64,000 bases of DNA from Rhea pennata (Eukaryota; Chordata; Aves; Rheiformes; Rheidae). The notes under the pieces are model-generated. The model was not told the origin of the DNA, searched no databases, and saw only the letters and a program-made list of their open reading frames with translations. The translations under genes were made by a program, and so were the position numbers. This document shows positions 11,053 through 23,720 of this stretch, one piece after another (the stretch's first letter is position 1; every line of letters begins with the position of its first letter). The stretch spans positions 3,322,157 to 3,386,156 of the forward strand of contig NC_084687.1 of the NCBI RefSeq assembly GCF_028389875.1, in the 5' to 3' direction.

Positions 11053-14000
11053 CTTGAAAAACAGAACAAAAATCATGAATATCACTACCATATTATAGTT
11101 TGATTTTAGAGGACACAAATGAAACTTTGAACATTACATGTGCTATGAGGAAGTATTCAGCTGAAAGGATATGACAGGTGTAAGCTGGGAGGAAGAGAAA
11201 GACAAAGCATAGAGATCTTAGCTGAATGCATAAAGAGAAGAGCAAGGAAAGGTAGACACACACTGTTAATCACTAAGGCATTAATAGGCAGTAGTGGTAA
11301 AGTCAGTCTTACTCAACATGTGCACAGGAAACAGAAAAAAGAGGCAGGAAAGTCTCATGTTAGCCAGGGTCAGGATGAAGGGAACTTCAAAGATGATAAG
11401 TTTCTTACTTCTCCACTCATCTATTGAAAGTTTTTCATGCTCCAGAGAATCATCATAGGACTGTTGTGCTTCTGTCTCCTCCTCAACATCTCGGAACTGA
11501 TCAAAATAGGGGTGGGCCAAAGCCTCTGTGGCTGTAAGACGCTTTTCCACATCTAGTTGCAACATCTTATCAAGCAGGTCCACTGCTGTAGGAAAAGACA
11601 GGAATATTGTTTAGCAGGTGGAATGGAGAACAGCTACCCTGTGCACGAATCCCAAAAGCGACAGCACTACTGATTCCAGTACTACTGTTTCCAGACATGA
11701 AAATCAAACAGATTCCTCAACTTTGCCAAAGCAGCGTGGAACCTCCATTAGTCAGGATGCAAAATCCACCACACAGCATCCTCAAGTAGCTCTTAGCTAA
11801 CAGAAGTCTAGTTCTGACTCAGGTATAAAACAGGCAGAAATAATGGATTAATCTTGAATAGGCCTTGCTGCATGGATGGAGCTGCAAGAACACAAACAGC
11901 AAGCAAGGAACTTCAAGATAGATATTTTCAGTTTTAATCATTTGCTTTCACTCTGGCCCTTGTAAGTCAAAGTGGTCTTAATGTGAGTAATCTATAAAGA
12001 AATCTACACCTCCCTGGTAAACAGGAAGGCAGCAAATTCAGATACTAGCTAGTCTGACAGCCCTTTTCCCCCTTGGTTTTAACAGTTTAATGCTTTCTTC
12101 CCCTCAGCTTTTAGAAGTGATTTTCTCACTCACATCTGTAAGCTACCTAGGGAAAGAGCTACTTGTAAGAGATCAATTTTTACCTTGAAAATTGTACATT
12201 TCAATTGCCTGTTAAATATCAAAAGGTACAGGTGTTTAATACACAATTATAATCTAAGCTGTATTCTTCCCACACAGACACACACACACAAAAAAATAAA
12301 AATAAAAGAAAGAAAGAAAAAAAACCAAACTTGAATAGACTATGGAACTTTTTTGGCTTTTTACCAAAACTTGTGATGCCTTGGATTCAGAACTAGGAAA
12401 TAATAATGAAAAAGAAGAGCTGTTTTGTTCATTTGAATGCTAGTAATGGCAAAATGCTAGTAATGGCTTGCTTGGCTTCAAGCAGCAAGCTTGGAAACCA
12501 GTCTCAGCCAAAATTTATCCTAACTCATACCAATGGAGCTGAAAGTCTTATAAGATTACATGCAATTTTCCTAGGCCCATAATTTGCACTCTGCAACCTA
12601 GACATCGTGTTACATATCACTTGCTCTCTTCTAGCTAGTTGATACAAGAGTCAAAAGTTTATCTTTCCCTAAAATACTGTAAGTTACAAGCCATGTCATT
12701 TTAAAATAATAATAATTTAAAAAGAAATGGCCAAGAACACCAGAACATTGCTATTGTAGTGCTATTTTATCTCCTACAAGATAAAGAATTATTTTGCTTT
12801 TAGCTTACACACATTTGTCCTGGGAAGCACTAACCTGCTGCAGGGGTATAATCTGCAAGTAAGGAAGTGATGAGAAAGAAGAGTAACAAAATTGCAGCTG
12901 TGGTGTTCAGCCTACCTTACCACCAGCAGTAAAAATGTGTGAGAAATACTGAAGATGACTTACCCTGAGGATTGGCTTTGGGGAAAAGCACAGACAAATC
13001 CTTCTTGGGAATTTTTGGAAGGGACTTGATATAACTTTTAGCCTAAAATAAATAGGAAGGCACAGCACACACATTTACTTCAAGTCAACAAGTGCAAGGG
13101 GGCTGTAAAATAGAGCTTTAGGGAAAAATTCTCTCTCTCTCTTGTTTAAATGACTGATTTAAAAGCAACATATCTCCCCATCTCAAAGACACTGTAAAGT
13201 CAGTCTCTCTCCACTATGCCTCTGACAGCAAAGCTCTGAATAATAGCCACAGTAAACTTCCTTACCGCTTTGTCTTCCAGCTTCTCCACGAAATCTTCTC
13301 CTGGATACCCTGTTACTTTCAGGATCTGAGTCAGTTGATCTAGGTCTGGCATGGTGCATTAAAGATTATTGATCTAGTAGTGGCCCCAGACCCCCCAACA
13401 GCTCAATATTATGTGCAGGAAGGCCTGACGACCTCTGAGAGTTACGAGTAGGTTATGATAGAAACCCTGCAGAGATGCACAAGCAGAGACTCACTATAAT
13501 GGTAAAAAATGCCAAGACAGCTTCTCTTCCCAAGATGCAACCTGTCCACCAAAAGATTCCTTTGCTGGCACAATTTCGTCAACAGAGAATTTTGCTGGCA
13601 CAAGTCTGCCAGGGTATATGCCCATAGGTTTGGGGATCTCCTGATGCAAGGGTTTGGGGATGGAAGCTGTGGCTATGCAAGGTTAGATCCTTGAGGTAAA
13701 GTGCATGTAGCCAGCACAGAGGCATATTTCCAGGGATGGCTTGGCCCTTCCATGTTTCCCTCACCAGAAAGGCCCTACTACTCCCCTGTGACTACCTCTC
13801 AGTAAAGCAGGCTTATGCTCCTTTCTCTTGATAGCTTCATATTCATAGAAGTATTTTCACATGTGCCAAGAATTAACACCCCTCCTCCCCCAGGGGAACA
13901 GGTTTAGTTTGAAAGGATACAATCTTTTCCTTTAAAGAGTGTTTTCCCTGTCAGCATTTCTGCCATGATACAGCCAATAGACCAGATATCCACTGTTCAG

Positions 14001-17000
14001 CAAGAAACAGAAAAAAAATGACACAATCTTGAAGAGAAAAAGGATTGCCAGAGTTGTCTCCTGTTTTTTCAGTCTGCAGAAGGCAATGATTTCAATTCAC
14101 TCTCATCTTCCACCCTCCGCTGTTTTTTCTATGCTACTACAATTATTGCCTTCCTCTTTTACCACAAGCGTTAGCTTTGGGAGTAGTCCAGCTGGGACTG
14201 CATCAGCCCAGCTCTGCTCTAGGAGAGACATTGATGATAAAGAACAAAAACATCTGGAGGATTACATGAGATCTGACCCAGGCATGACGGGGATCTTTTG
14301 GCTTGTCACCAGACAGTCACACAGCTGAAGCAAATCGACTCACCTGTCTGATTGTAATGCATCCAGTTCAGAATGACTTCTGGTGCTCTGTACCAGCGTG
14401 TAACCACATAGCCTGTCATTTCAGCATCCGTGTGTCTTGCCAAGCCGAAGTCTAAAATCTGCAGTTCACCAAAGGCAAAGGGAGAAGGAAGGGCAGGAAA
14501 CAAAAGAAAAATCCTACAGGCAAGTGAGAATCTACTTCTATGAGGAAATGAAACAGATTCAACCACATAATAGTGACGTTATTATTATTCCATAGCCACC
14601 CATAGGATGGTTCAAAGAACTAACAGGTTTGTCTTAATTCCACTGTAAATTGCAAGCAGGCTGCAAAACCAGTTGTTGTGTGGAGACCCTGAGGAAAGGG
14701 ATCTGTGTTGTGTGCTTCCTGGAACGTTGCTTTCTTTCTTGAAACTTAAGTTTCAACTCCGATTTTTTTTATTGAATTCTTCTATAAACTGGAGGCCAAG
14801 GCATGCTCCCAGTCTAACACAACTCACCATAGCCTATAAAAACACCCTGCAGCTGACAGGTGATGATCTCTCTCTCAATACTGGAGATGAACGTGGTATC
14901 ACCCAACCTTTACAAGCAATATAGCCACTCCTCGTAACATACATTACAGAGTGCATACTAGACCATCACACCACACAGCTGTAAACAATCCTTTTAGAGT
15001 AATGCTGAAAATAACTTTTAGAATTACAACCATCCTGTTTCAAGTCCTAGTCAAAGAGAACAAAAAGGTAACTGGTTGAATTCAGTTATCCTTCAAGGAT
15101 CATTCAGCTATGCAAGTATTGCTCAGCAGTATTGAATCTATTTAGGAAGTCATTATGAACTTCAGTACAGCAGGAATTACAGTGACAGGATGTTCATTCC
15201 AAGCCGTGGGCCCTGATTCAGCAAATTACATAAGCAGGTGGGTATTTCCTACTGACTTCAAACAGTGTGTAATGAAATACCTTGAATCAAGTCTCAGAAC
15301 AGAAGAGGAAACATGACGATGCCTAAATGCCAAGATTCCTGCTCACAAAGCAGTTCAGCAGCAATCTGATAGACTACATGCTACAAGCTGCAAAGTGGTC
15401 CTTTTTCACCTACCTTTAGTTGACAGTCTTCATTCACAGCCAGATTGCCTGGTTTCAGGTCCTAAACCAGACAAGATCAGAATAGTAAGGACATTATGAC
15501 CTGCAGCGCATCAGCATGAGACTTAGTCAACTCTCAGCTTGCCTTTGATGATGTACCGCAGCATCCTGAATCCAGTATCAATACAGCAAAGACAACATGC
15601 CTGGTACACTCTACATCTATAGATTAGGGAAACTACTTTATTTGTTCTGAAACAGTTTTCATTCTAAAAAACATCAGCTTGTCAGAAAATACTTCATTTC
15701 AGAAAATACATCATTTCCTCAAAATACTGCACAGTTAGCAGAGCAAATCCAAACAAGCAAAAGGTGCAGGAGGGAAAGAGAGAGAGAATTCTACAGAGAA
15801 CTAAGAAAAGATGAGATTATTAGTGAAATGATACTAAGAGTTTGTTAGTTTTTATGATTGAGCCGTGTTTCTCTCAAATAGACAAAATTAGAGTAATAGT
15901 GCACATGAACTTACCCTGTGAATGATTCCAGCAGAATGAATGTACTGAAATATAAAGAGGAGTCAATATGATCACCAGCGGACAACCCTTTCTTTTCTCC
16001 AAAAAAAAAATCAGAGAAAGGAGAGCTAGCAACAAGAACTTGCTGAAAACACAGTCTCTGGAATCTTCTGCAAGCCCCTGGCCCTCAGTGTGTAACTCCA
16101 CAATATAAATTACAGTCACAAAGGAGAAACAATGTCTGCTAAAAGAAAATAACTGAGCCAGTAATCTGAAATCTCTGCACTGAATTTCTGATAGTATTTG
16201 CAATTATACTGCCTGCCTAAAGAGGCATAGAACAGAAGAGGAGGTATGGAACAATAGATCCTTAGAGGCATTAACATTTTAATAGCTTAAAATTTATCAA
16301 ATAAAAGAATCAGAATTACAGATAGGAACGTGGTGAGTAGATGACATGAACATTTGTTGTACTGTGTGTTAAACTATATGAAAAATTCAGTCTCTTTGTT
16401 AAAACACAAAATTGAGAGTAGGGTTAGTGTTTCAAAGATGGCAACTACATGGCTTTTTGCACTTTAGTTAAGCCTTTTGTATATTCTTTCCCTCCTTTAT
16501 TTGAAGTCAAGATAATGGTGATCTGGAAAAAGGTGTTATTAGGGTGAACTCATTAATGTCTTTAAAACACTGTTTTGACTTTAGCTGAAGGGTATTAGAG
16601 AGGGGAGTATTAAGACATCATCTCTGCATTTCAGGGTTTGGAGTGATTGCTTTCTGTTCCCCCAATGCCAGTCAGAAAAGAAGAGTATTCCTTGCTCACT
16701 GAACTGGATAGAAAATTATTCCCTCTGTCTTCTCTGTTAGGAGCCTGAATGAAGAATTTAACAGAAGCTTCATTTGATAAAAGCCTCCTTCTTTCTACAC
16801 AAAGTTTTGCTAGGAGCTTTGGCAAGTCAGACAGTGACCAAACTGCTATCACGGGAAAACATCACAAGGTCTATGACTGCTGAATTATTTCAGTAGTTGA
16901 CTGACTGATGTGAAAGAGCACTCATTTTGGTTGATATGTGCTAGATCAAGAGTAGTTCAATAACAAATATCTGTTATCAGTGGATGCCATTAAAAATACA

Positions 17001-20000
17001 AATCTTCCTATATGATGTTCATAAGGTTATTTGTTGTGGTCAGCTCAGAGATGATACAGAACAAGACCTACTCCCCGAGGAGACAGGGGGAGTCACTACA
17101 TCTGTTGGTACCCAAGCCTTGTTGTAGTGTCTCCAGACCCACCTACCTTCAACCCTTTCAGCATTTGGTAGACCAGGTACTGGATCTTTTCATCACTGAA
17201 TTCATGTCCCATGATCTTTTGTAAATCTGTCCGCATGTATGGCATCACCAGGTAGCTAAAAGGCAGTAAGACAAGGCCCTGAGTCTAGAAGAAAAACATA
17301 AGGAACCAGGCTAGCCTTGTTTTGACTTGTTTTGCTCATGCAATCGTGTAACTTACAGCAACTAAGACTGGCTGTTGTAACCATGTTCTTGGATAACTAA
17401 GATGGCCTGCAGTGATGCTGGAATTTTACATGTGCTCTCAAAATTGCTTTCTCCTCCCCTCAAATTAGGTACCTGACATCAAACATGAACAAGGATTTTC
17501 CAAACTTTAACAGTCCTGAATTAGTTTACTTTAGATCTCAACTGATGTTCAATTCCAGACTGTCTTACACCATCTGGTAACTGAAACATCTTGTGCAGCT
17601 TTAAAGAGAGCCTTGCAAAACTACTGCATTGGACCCCAAATATATCCCTGTAATGCTCTTCAACAGTGCCTCAGAAGACAACATCTAGCTCTATTCAGTC
17701 ATTGGCCTGCCTGCTCAGACTGTTAATTAGTTGCCAGTCTTCCAGCGCAAACCACTCTGAGAATCAAACATTTTGCATGCAGATTGCTAAATACACAGGC
17801 ATCAGCTGAAATCCAAACCCAGGCATATGCTGTTAGTACCCAAGGACTGGGAAATGAAACCGACTGGCACAACTTGACCATCAAAACTGAGGGAAATGCC
17901 AAAAAAAGAGATGCCAGAACTAAGGTAAAAAATAAATCATATCTTAAAAATCTTCTCAGTTTAATTATTCTAAAGCCTGATGATACTGCTCCCATTTTGA
18001 CTCCAGCCTCTTAGTTCAGCAGTCACATTACCAATGCATTAGCACATGTGACATACCTATGGAATGTAGTGGCTCTTAGTTATATATATATGATATATAT
18101 GATGTGTTCTGCCAGTTGTGGACATGGCATGCGTGATCCATTTCTGTATTCTAGGTGTTTTAGTTACTGGAATTGACCTTTGCTTTTGATTCCCCTTGTT
18201 ATTTGGGGGGGGGGGGGGAAGGAGTGTCTGGTTTTAGTGTTTCCCAAATCAGCCTGTAGAAACACACCTCAAAATAATACATTATTCTGATACCAAATCT
18301 GAAAATGTCTTGGTTAATGACTGAATCTAGATAGAGTGAACACACAGCAACCCCTAAACTTACAAGTCCTGGAATCCATGGTAAGAGGGGGCAGACGTGA
18401 AGACATCAAGCAGCCCAATGACCTGATGGATGAAAAAAGTCCAAACTTAAACAAGGAAAGCATTTGCTGTGTAAGGAGGACTCATGTAACAGCTCTCCAT
18501 CGGCACATGCACATGTGAGCATTTAGAAGTCTATCTGAAGCATCCGAGAATTCCTCACTATGACGTGCAGCTACTTTACCTCTTACTAATACATGGGAGC
18601 ACCCACTGCACACGTCTGTTCAAGCCTGGTGCCAACTGGGTACAGTAGACAGGTAGCAAACCCCAAGACTACATGCATGTGCTCAATGCAGGGACCTCTC
18701 AGTTAAAATAAAGATGCTGCTGCCAGGAAGGACTTGCTCCCAGGCAGCAAGAAAGTTCCCCCTGCTTCAGTGGAATGGAGAGAAATAAGTACTTACATTC
18801 TCATGTTGCATATGCTTCAATAGCATGAGCTCTCTGTACGCTCTCTTGGCAAAGGTCTCTGACTGGAATGGGCGGCACAGCTTCTTGATGGCCACTTTTT
18901 CACCTGTCTTCTTGTCTATGGCTGAACTGCAGCAGACAAACACAAACCAGCTGTGACTTGTGGTAGAGTACTGTTAAAACATACGGCCAAATATTAAAAC
19001 AAGTTCCCTCATAGAGAAGAGCTAATTCTGGACTTCACAGAGAAGCAGCAAAGAAAGGTCCCTTGATCTTTCTGTGCTGGCACAGAAATACAGTGGAGTT
19101 ATGGACACACAGGTCTGCTGTGTGACTTGGGTCAGCAGATCACAGCCCATGCTCTTTGGAGGGCTAGCAGGACACTAAGTAAATCATTAGTGGCTACTCT
19201 TCATTCCCTTTAATATTTGTTTTAATCTGCAGAAATAAGCTGGAGTTAATAGAGCAGTGAGAAGAGGGAAAAACAAATGGTTAAAGGTCAAGAGTAGCTA
19301 TGATTCTGCTCCGCATGCCTTCTCCTTCCTTAACTCATAAAGATAAGGGAATAAAGCAATTTCTGCTTTGCCATCTGCCTGGAGACTGCTATCTTTTAAG
19401 GTGGGTCAGCCTTCTTCACAGTCTTCTGGAGCAAAGACAGTAGATGGCACACTCAGAAAACATAAGCTACTGGATTTAATTCTTCAGAGTTCAGAATCTT
19501 TGCTGCTCTAAGTTGAATAAAAGCAGTTCCCAGCTTGACAATGAGATTCTTTTATAAAGCTAATGAAAAACACAGCACAGCAGCCTTAGCTGGAGACAAG
19601 GCTGAGAGAGATGGGTTCTCTAATTAAATTTCAGAACTGGAAACCAGGAACCTTACCTTCAGCTTTCTGTCCTAGCTCTGCTATGACTTAAGGTAAAATA
19701 TTAGTATTTTATGAGTCTCACAGTCTTGTAATTTTGTGACAACAATGCTAAACTGACTGTGTTAAAACAAAGTTACTCTAAAGGTCATAATTGCATGTGG
19801 ATTTAAAATCTGTGAGTTGATATTTGCAAAGTGTTCAGAATGTGAGAAGTGCTGTGTAGCTTTCGGTACTATCCTGTCAGAGAGAGGGAGACAGAGTAAT
19901 ATCTGATACCTTGAGATGCTTTTTAAGGTCAAAGCATTTATTAATATTGCTAATAGACTTCCAGGAATCACTTGTAAGGCAGCGTTGCCTCCATCTTACA

Positions 20001-23000
20001 TCTTCTTGGTTTTCAGGGCTATGAGGGGGAGTCTCCATGCACCCCCTTACATATTATTGCCTCAGCCCTTCTCTGACCCCTTCAAGAGGCAAACAGATTA
20101 AGGAAGGGCTTTCCAAGCCAAAACTCATTCTGGGTTTCCAGAGCAGTTCCCATTGCTTTATAAATCCTTATCTTATCTCACAGGGAAACTAAAGGACAAT
20201 TAACTGGCATGTTTATTTCCATGGCTTTTAGCTGCACAGTGTAACCAAACCCATGTGAATGTTAGTCTTAGCACTTTGCACACTTCCTCCATATGCAGCT
20301 TCAGCCTCATACAGACACATTCTTTCTGCTTCTCTCTCTGAAGGGATGCAGGATTTGCCCCCACTGCTGTCCCACACACCCAGGCTCCCGCCATAGCTCC
20401 TTCCTCAGGACTCTCTGAGCCTGCAAGGGGCAGGTAACGAAGCTATAAGGCAGTCACAGCAATCTCCAAAGCTGTCACTTAGAAGCAAGGGCTAAACCTT
20501 CATAAATGGAATAAACAGGAAAATACCAGTCTATAACACAATATGCCTGGAGTCAAATGGTGCATTTCACTGGCTTTAAGGCAGACTTGAAGTAGGGTCG
20601 GCTGGAGTATCCTGCTCAGCATGGCTTTCCATTTGGGTTAGTAATGAAAAGAGATTATCAGTTCCTTGCTGCAAATCTTGGAAGGCTGTTACAGCTTGCT
20701 TTAATTGTTAGCCACAAGTAATCAGTTGTGGTGTGTTTTCCAGCAGTCTGGCATATCATCAGCTCTCATCTACTAAGCAGAGACAGCATCTCTGATACTG
20801 TCAGATAATCTGTTTTTGGCCACTAAGGTCCCTTCTAGCTGCTCTAAGTTGAGCGTGATGAGAGCAGATGTATCCTTAGACAGCTTCAGTACAAGTGATG
20901 TAGCCAAAGCATTCAGCTGGAAAAAGCAAAGGAAGTGCTGGACACAAGACAGCGCCAGTGCTGAAGAGATGACATAAGAGTGTATCTTATGAGGAAAGTG
21001 AAAATTTATCTCTGTTTCAGAAGAACTCCAGCAGATGTCAACAGAAGGGGCAGCACAGTGTAGAAGTTCCCTGAGGAGCAAGGGAAATAAGGGGAAATGA
21101 TTTGGACCACAGTCAAACAGCTTCTGTGGACTGCTGCAGTACCCAAGCCAGGTTTCCCATTCTCAGAGCATGTTTTTTTTTCCTTCCTTCCTAGCTTCTA
21201 GCCTACAGGGCAAATATCTAACCCCACCATTCAACACCTTGTCAACACAAAGAGACTTTGGGTGATGTAGCTTCAGCCTGCCCAGCATAAACAGCATTAC
21301 TTTCACCCTTGCCATAAGGCATAGCTAAGAGTTAATATAGCTGACAACTGGGGATATCCCACAATGTTCTTACCAGCATAGGTTTAACGAATAGCTGGAA
21401 GTTCAGGATGACGCAAAGGCCAACCTCAAGACAAGGTCACACAAGAACTTTGTAGGCCTGTAGAGATGGCCTGGAGAGCAGCTGAAGCTATCACTGCAGA
21501 GCGTGGGACCCCAGGTGCTCAAGCACGCCATACTGACAGCTATGCTGGAAGTCAAGGGACAGAGCACCTGGCTCTGCTGAGAGAGGCTGGCAAGACCAAC
21601 ACTTGCTATGTTAGAAGACTCTCTTTGCAGAGTTACGTTCAGCTGAAAGCCAAGCTGCTACAGATTTCAGAAGATTTAATGAGGGAATAAACATATTTTT
21701 CCTGTTTTTCCTGAATCAGTTGCTCAGCTATTTTAGATCACTCCAGAACCTGTAAAAGCAGACAGTTTGACTATAATGCTGCAATAGAAAGAAGCTTCCC
21801 ATAAATTCCCAGCAGAGGACAGCAAATCCTAACTCCACACATTTGCACTCATTCTTTGCAAGGAACTGGCACCAAACGTGCTCGGTCCAGCAAGCGTTGT
21901 CTGTGCCAGATTAATGCCATTCAGTACCCTGAGTCTAGTTTAATGCACACCCCTCCTGCCCTGAGATTCTCCAGAGCAGCTGAGACTTTCAAAGGGACCA
22001 GTAACAGATTTGTTTTGATTATTTTTTCTTCCTGGTAGAGAAGGAAAACTTGGAAGAATTTTTCTTCATGTTTTTGTCCTCTCATTCATCCCCCTTTCTT
22101 TCTTTCTTTCTTTTTTCTTTTTTTTAGGCTATTTGACATTACTTTCTTTTTGTTTAATAAAAACAGAAAACAGTACAAATATCAAAAGTCTTTCCTGGTT
22201 TTGCCAGACTCATTCAAATGTCTCAGAAAAACACCCTGCACATTAAAAACAAAGTAGAAAAAGAAAACATTCACTGCCTCTTTGTGTGACATCAATAGGC
22301 AACCAGGGGACAAACCCAGAACTTACGCCCTACGGTTTCGGGATTCCCACAGTGCAGATACTTTGTAGAACACCTAGAAAAGGGGTCACACCTCTTTTGC
22401 TCTGCCTGTCACGTCATGAAACAAGCACTAAATTCAGATACGATCAAGGTGCTGCTTCACATTTAATCTTTCTAAAAGTCAGCAGAATCTTCCCAGATTC
22501 ACAGCAGTGTAACTAAGCAAGATCCGACTTTCTGTGTTTGCTAGCATTACAGGACCTTTGCCCAGCTAATTAACTAACAGTAGTTTCACACTTCTCTCTT
22601 GCAGGTGGAGGATTATCATCAACCTAACAGGAAGTTCCAATCTTTTACTTGATCCTCTTTTAAAACAAACTGTATCTATTTTATGAATTCAAGCCGGAAG
22701 CAGTAACAAAAAAGTCATATTAACCAACTTCTTTCCCTAGACAGTCTGACATAGACTGCCTTAGACTAGCAGCAACTAATGTTTGTCTAACCTGCTTCTG
22801 AAAGCATGCTGTGAAGGACATGCCTTAACCACCACTGTCTCTAGAAGCTTGGTGCTTTGTTCCAGTACCCAACTCTCCCAGTATTTACAAACTGTTTTCA
22901 AATATTTGAGGTTTATTCCCCCTGCTGCCAAACTGACAAAATTCCTTCCTTTACATGGGCTAGAGCCTAAGGAAGGCTTGAAGGCTCTGTGGCTCCCAAA

Positions 23001-23524
23001 GTCAAGGTAATATCACAAGCTAGTTTTGCTGCTCCTGGCAATGCTGCCTACCTCCTATCCCTTCAAACCACTCTGCAAGATCTGCCTGTCCAGGTGCCAG
23101 CTAAGAGGAATAGGAAGCCTGCGCAGGCAAGCTCAGATATGAGACGAGACTCTTGTCTCTGCCCACTCAGAGTAACCATAGGAGGAAAGGTTGTTTTCTT
23201 CAAGCAGCCAAGTCTCTAAACCACAACATGTCACTACTTGCACTAGGGCACCTGAGGTAGGCAGGAGACACACAGTAGTATCGTTCATAATGGAGAAGTG
23301 CTAAGAAGCATCTCCTCGTTCCCCCTCCCCCCGAGCGATACTTTTAACACCCCCAGCCTGCCCCTTGTTCCTGCCTGCCCGGAGGCGGGCAGGACCCTCA
23401 CTCACCACACCGAGCCGTAGGCCCCGGACCCCACAGGATGGATAGACGTGTATCTCCTGGGCAGCTCCCAGATGGTTTTGTTCACTTCCTGTCTACAAAA
23501 GCCTCTTCTCCTTGTGATGTTCAT
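10973..23524 (-). CDS. MAPK13: MAPK13, p38 delta mitogen-activated protein kinase (12 coding exons, complete)
   Basis: Serine/threonine kinase of the p38 stress pathway, activated by MKK3/MKK6 through dual phosphorylation of a TGY loop in cytoplasm and nucleus. Exons in coding order: 23406-23524, 18797-18926, 18364-18422, 17147-17255, 15915-15944, 15414-15461, 14344-14458, 13921-13992, 13266-13345, 12964-13042, 11409-11585, 10973-11052. They sum to 1,098 nt, a 365-aa protein, the same length as human p38 delta. Visible motifs: glycine loop GSGAYGSV 32-39, VAIKK with Lys54, gatekeeper Met107 in YLVM, HRD 148-150, DFG 168-170, TGY 180-182, and the C-terminal tail [11 protein letters not shown]. 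The delta assignment rests on [24 protein letters not shown], the Met gatekeeper and the basic tail; the alpha paralogue is adjacent. The start is MNITRRRGF, aligning with human MSLIRKKGF. The open frame continues upstream to 23602 but without another ATG. All splice sites are GT/AG. Confidence 0.96.
11409..11585 (-). CDS. MAPK13: MAPK13 coding exon 11
   Basis: 177 nt: [20 protein letters not shown] through [13 protein letters not shown], containing the acidic common-docking region. It is one codon longer than MAPK14 exon 11. The donor is GTAAGA. Confidence 0.94.
12271..12329. repeat. CA-rich and A-rich simple sequence in MAPK13 intron 10
   Basis: CACACAGACACACACACACA passes into an A-rich AAATAAAAATAAAAGAAAG tract. 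Confidence 0.85.
12964..13042 (-). CDS. MAPK13: MAPK13 coding exon 10
   Basis: 79 nt: [26 protein letters not shown], ending in phase 1. The donor is GTAAGT. Confidence 0.94.
13266..13345 (-). CDS. MAPK13: MAPK13 coding exon 9
   Basis: 80 nt: [30 protein letters not shown]14 has two alternatives at this position; only one exon is seen in MAPK13. The donor is GTAAGG. Confidence 0.94.
13921..13992 (-). CDS. MAPK13: MAPK13 coding exon 8
   Basis: 72 nt: [24 protein letters not shown], ending one base into Tyr. The donor GTATCC is non-consensus after position +3. The MAPK14 exon 8 donor is the same GTATCC, so this is a shared feature of the paralogues. Confidence 0.94.
14344..14458 (-). CDS. MAPK13: MAPK13 coding exon 7 (activation loop)
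   Basis: 115 nt: [20 protein letters not shown] through the NWMHYNQT segment. It contains DFG and the TGY phosphoacceptor motif (Thr180, Tyr182). The acceptor is CTGCAG and the donor GTGAGT. Confidence 0.96.
15414..15461 (-). CDS. MAPK13: MAPK13 coding exon 6
   Basis: 48 nt: [16 protein letters not shown], the catalytic loop including Asp150. The acceptor is TTTAG and the donor GTAGGT. Confidence 0.95.
15915..15944 (-). CDS. MAPK13: MAPK13 coding exon 5 (30-nt micro-exon)
   Basis: [10 protein letters not shown], ten codons in phase 0. The acceptor is TTTCAG and the donor GTAAGT. The exon ends at the Arg of the catalytic HRD. Confidence 0.95.
17147..17255 (-). CDS. MAPK13: MAPK13 coding exon 4
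   Basis: 109 nt: [20 protein letters not shown] through QMLKGLK. It contains the Met107 gatekeeper. It is one codon shorter than the 112-nt MAPK14 exon, as expected for p38 delta. The donor is GTAGGT. Confidence 0.95.
18079..18104. repeat. TA-rich microsatellite in MAPK13 intron 2
   Basis: TATATATATATGATATATATGATG-like short array. Confidence 0.75.
18205..18218. repeat. G14 homopolymer in MAPK13 intron 2
   Basis: An uninterrupted run of 14 G on the plus strand. Confidence 0.85.
18364..18422 (-). CDS. MAPK13: MAPK13 coding exon 3
   Basis: 59 nt: [20 protein letters not shown], ending in phase 2. The acceptor is CATCAG and the donor GTAAGT. The second half diverges from human (PASSLRNFYD). 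Confidence 0.93.
18797..18926 (-). CDS. MAPK13: MAPK13 coding exon 2
   Basis: 130 nt: [20 protein letters not shown] through KHMQHEN. It holds the ATP-binding Lys54 and the helix C region. The acceptor is CTGCAG and the donor GTAAGT. KKLC replaces the KKLS found in other p38 kinases. Confidence 0.96.
18927..23405 (-). other. MAPK13: MAPK13 intron 1
   Basis: A 4.5-kb intron, the longest in the gene. It holds a CTTT-rich microsatellite (22094-22125). A forward 74-codon open frame at 21466-21690 overlaps an AATAAA at its stop but shows no family resemblance. Nothing else was recognised. Confidence 0.85.
22094..22125. repeat. CTTT microsatellite in MAPK13 intron 1
   Basis: CTTTCTTTCTTTCTTTC-type repeat followed by a T-rich run. 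Confidence 0.85.
23406..23524 (-). CDS. MAPK13: MAPK13 coding exon 1
   Basis: 119 nt: start codon through the glycine-rich loop (MNITRRRGF ... GSGAYGSV), ending in phase 2 with TG of Cys40. The donor is GTGAGTG. It is three bases longer than MAPK14 exon 1. Confidence 0.95.
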
Positions 23525-23720
23525 CGCCTGGCGGGTGCAGGAGTGACACCCCCCCAGAGTACTGAAATACAGCCGGACTTCTGGGAAAGACAGGGACACC
23601 AAGGCCTTCTGTGCACATAAAAAAGACTCTAACTAGTTTCCTTCTCTGTTTTCAGCTGTTGTCAGCATGAAGGAACACGTCTCTTGGTTCTCCTCCCTCC
23701 GCCTCCACATTGGCTGAGAT
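23525..23720 (-). promoter_or_regulatory. MAPK13: MAPK13 5' UTR and proximal promoter (inferred)
   Basis: This is the sequence immediately upstream of the MAPK13 start codon. A minus-strand CCAAT box (plus ATTGG at 23709-23713) lies about 185 bp upstream of the ATG. No dense CpG island and no well-placed TATA box were seen, in contrast to MAPK14. The position of the transcription start is unknown. Confidence 0.4.

Noticed and set aside
21466-21690. A 74-codon forward frame in MAPK13 intron 1 ending at an AATAAA
   Set aside because: The stop and the hexamer overlap by chance. There is no family match, promoter or splice context.
23525-23602. N-terminal extension of MAPK13 from position 23602
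   Set aside because: The upstream frame is open but has no ATG (it begins at TTG). The family start aligns with the ATG at 23524.
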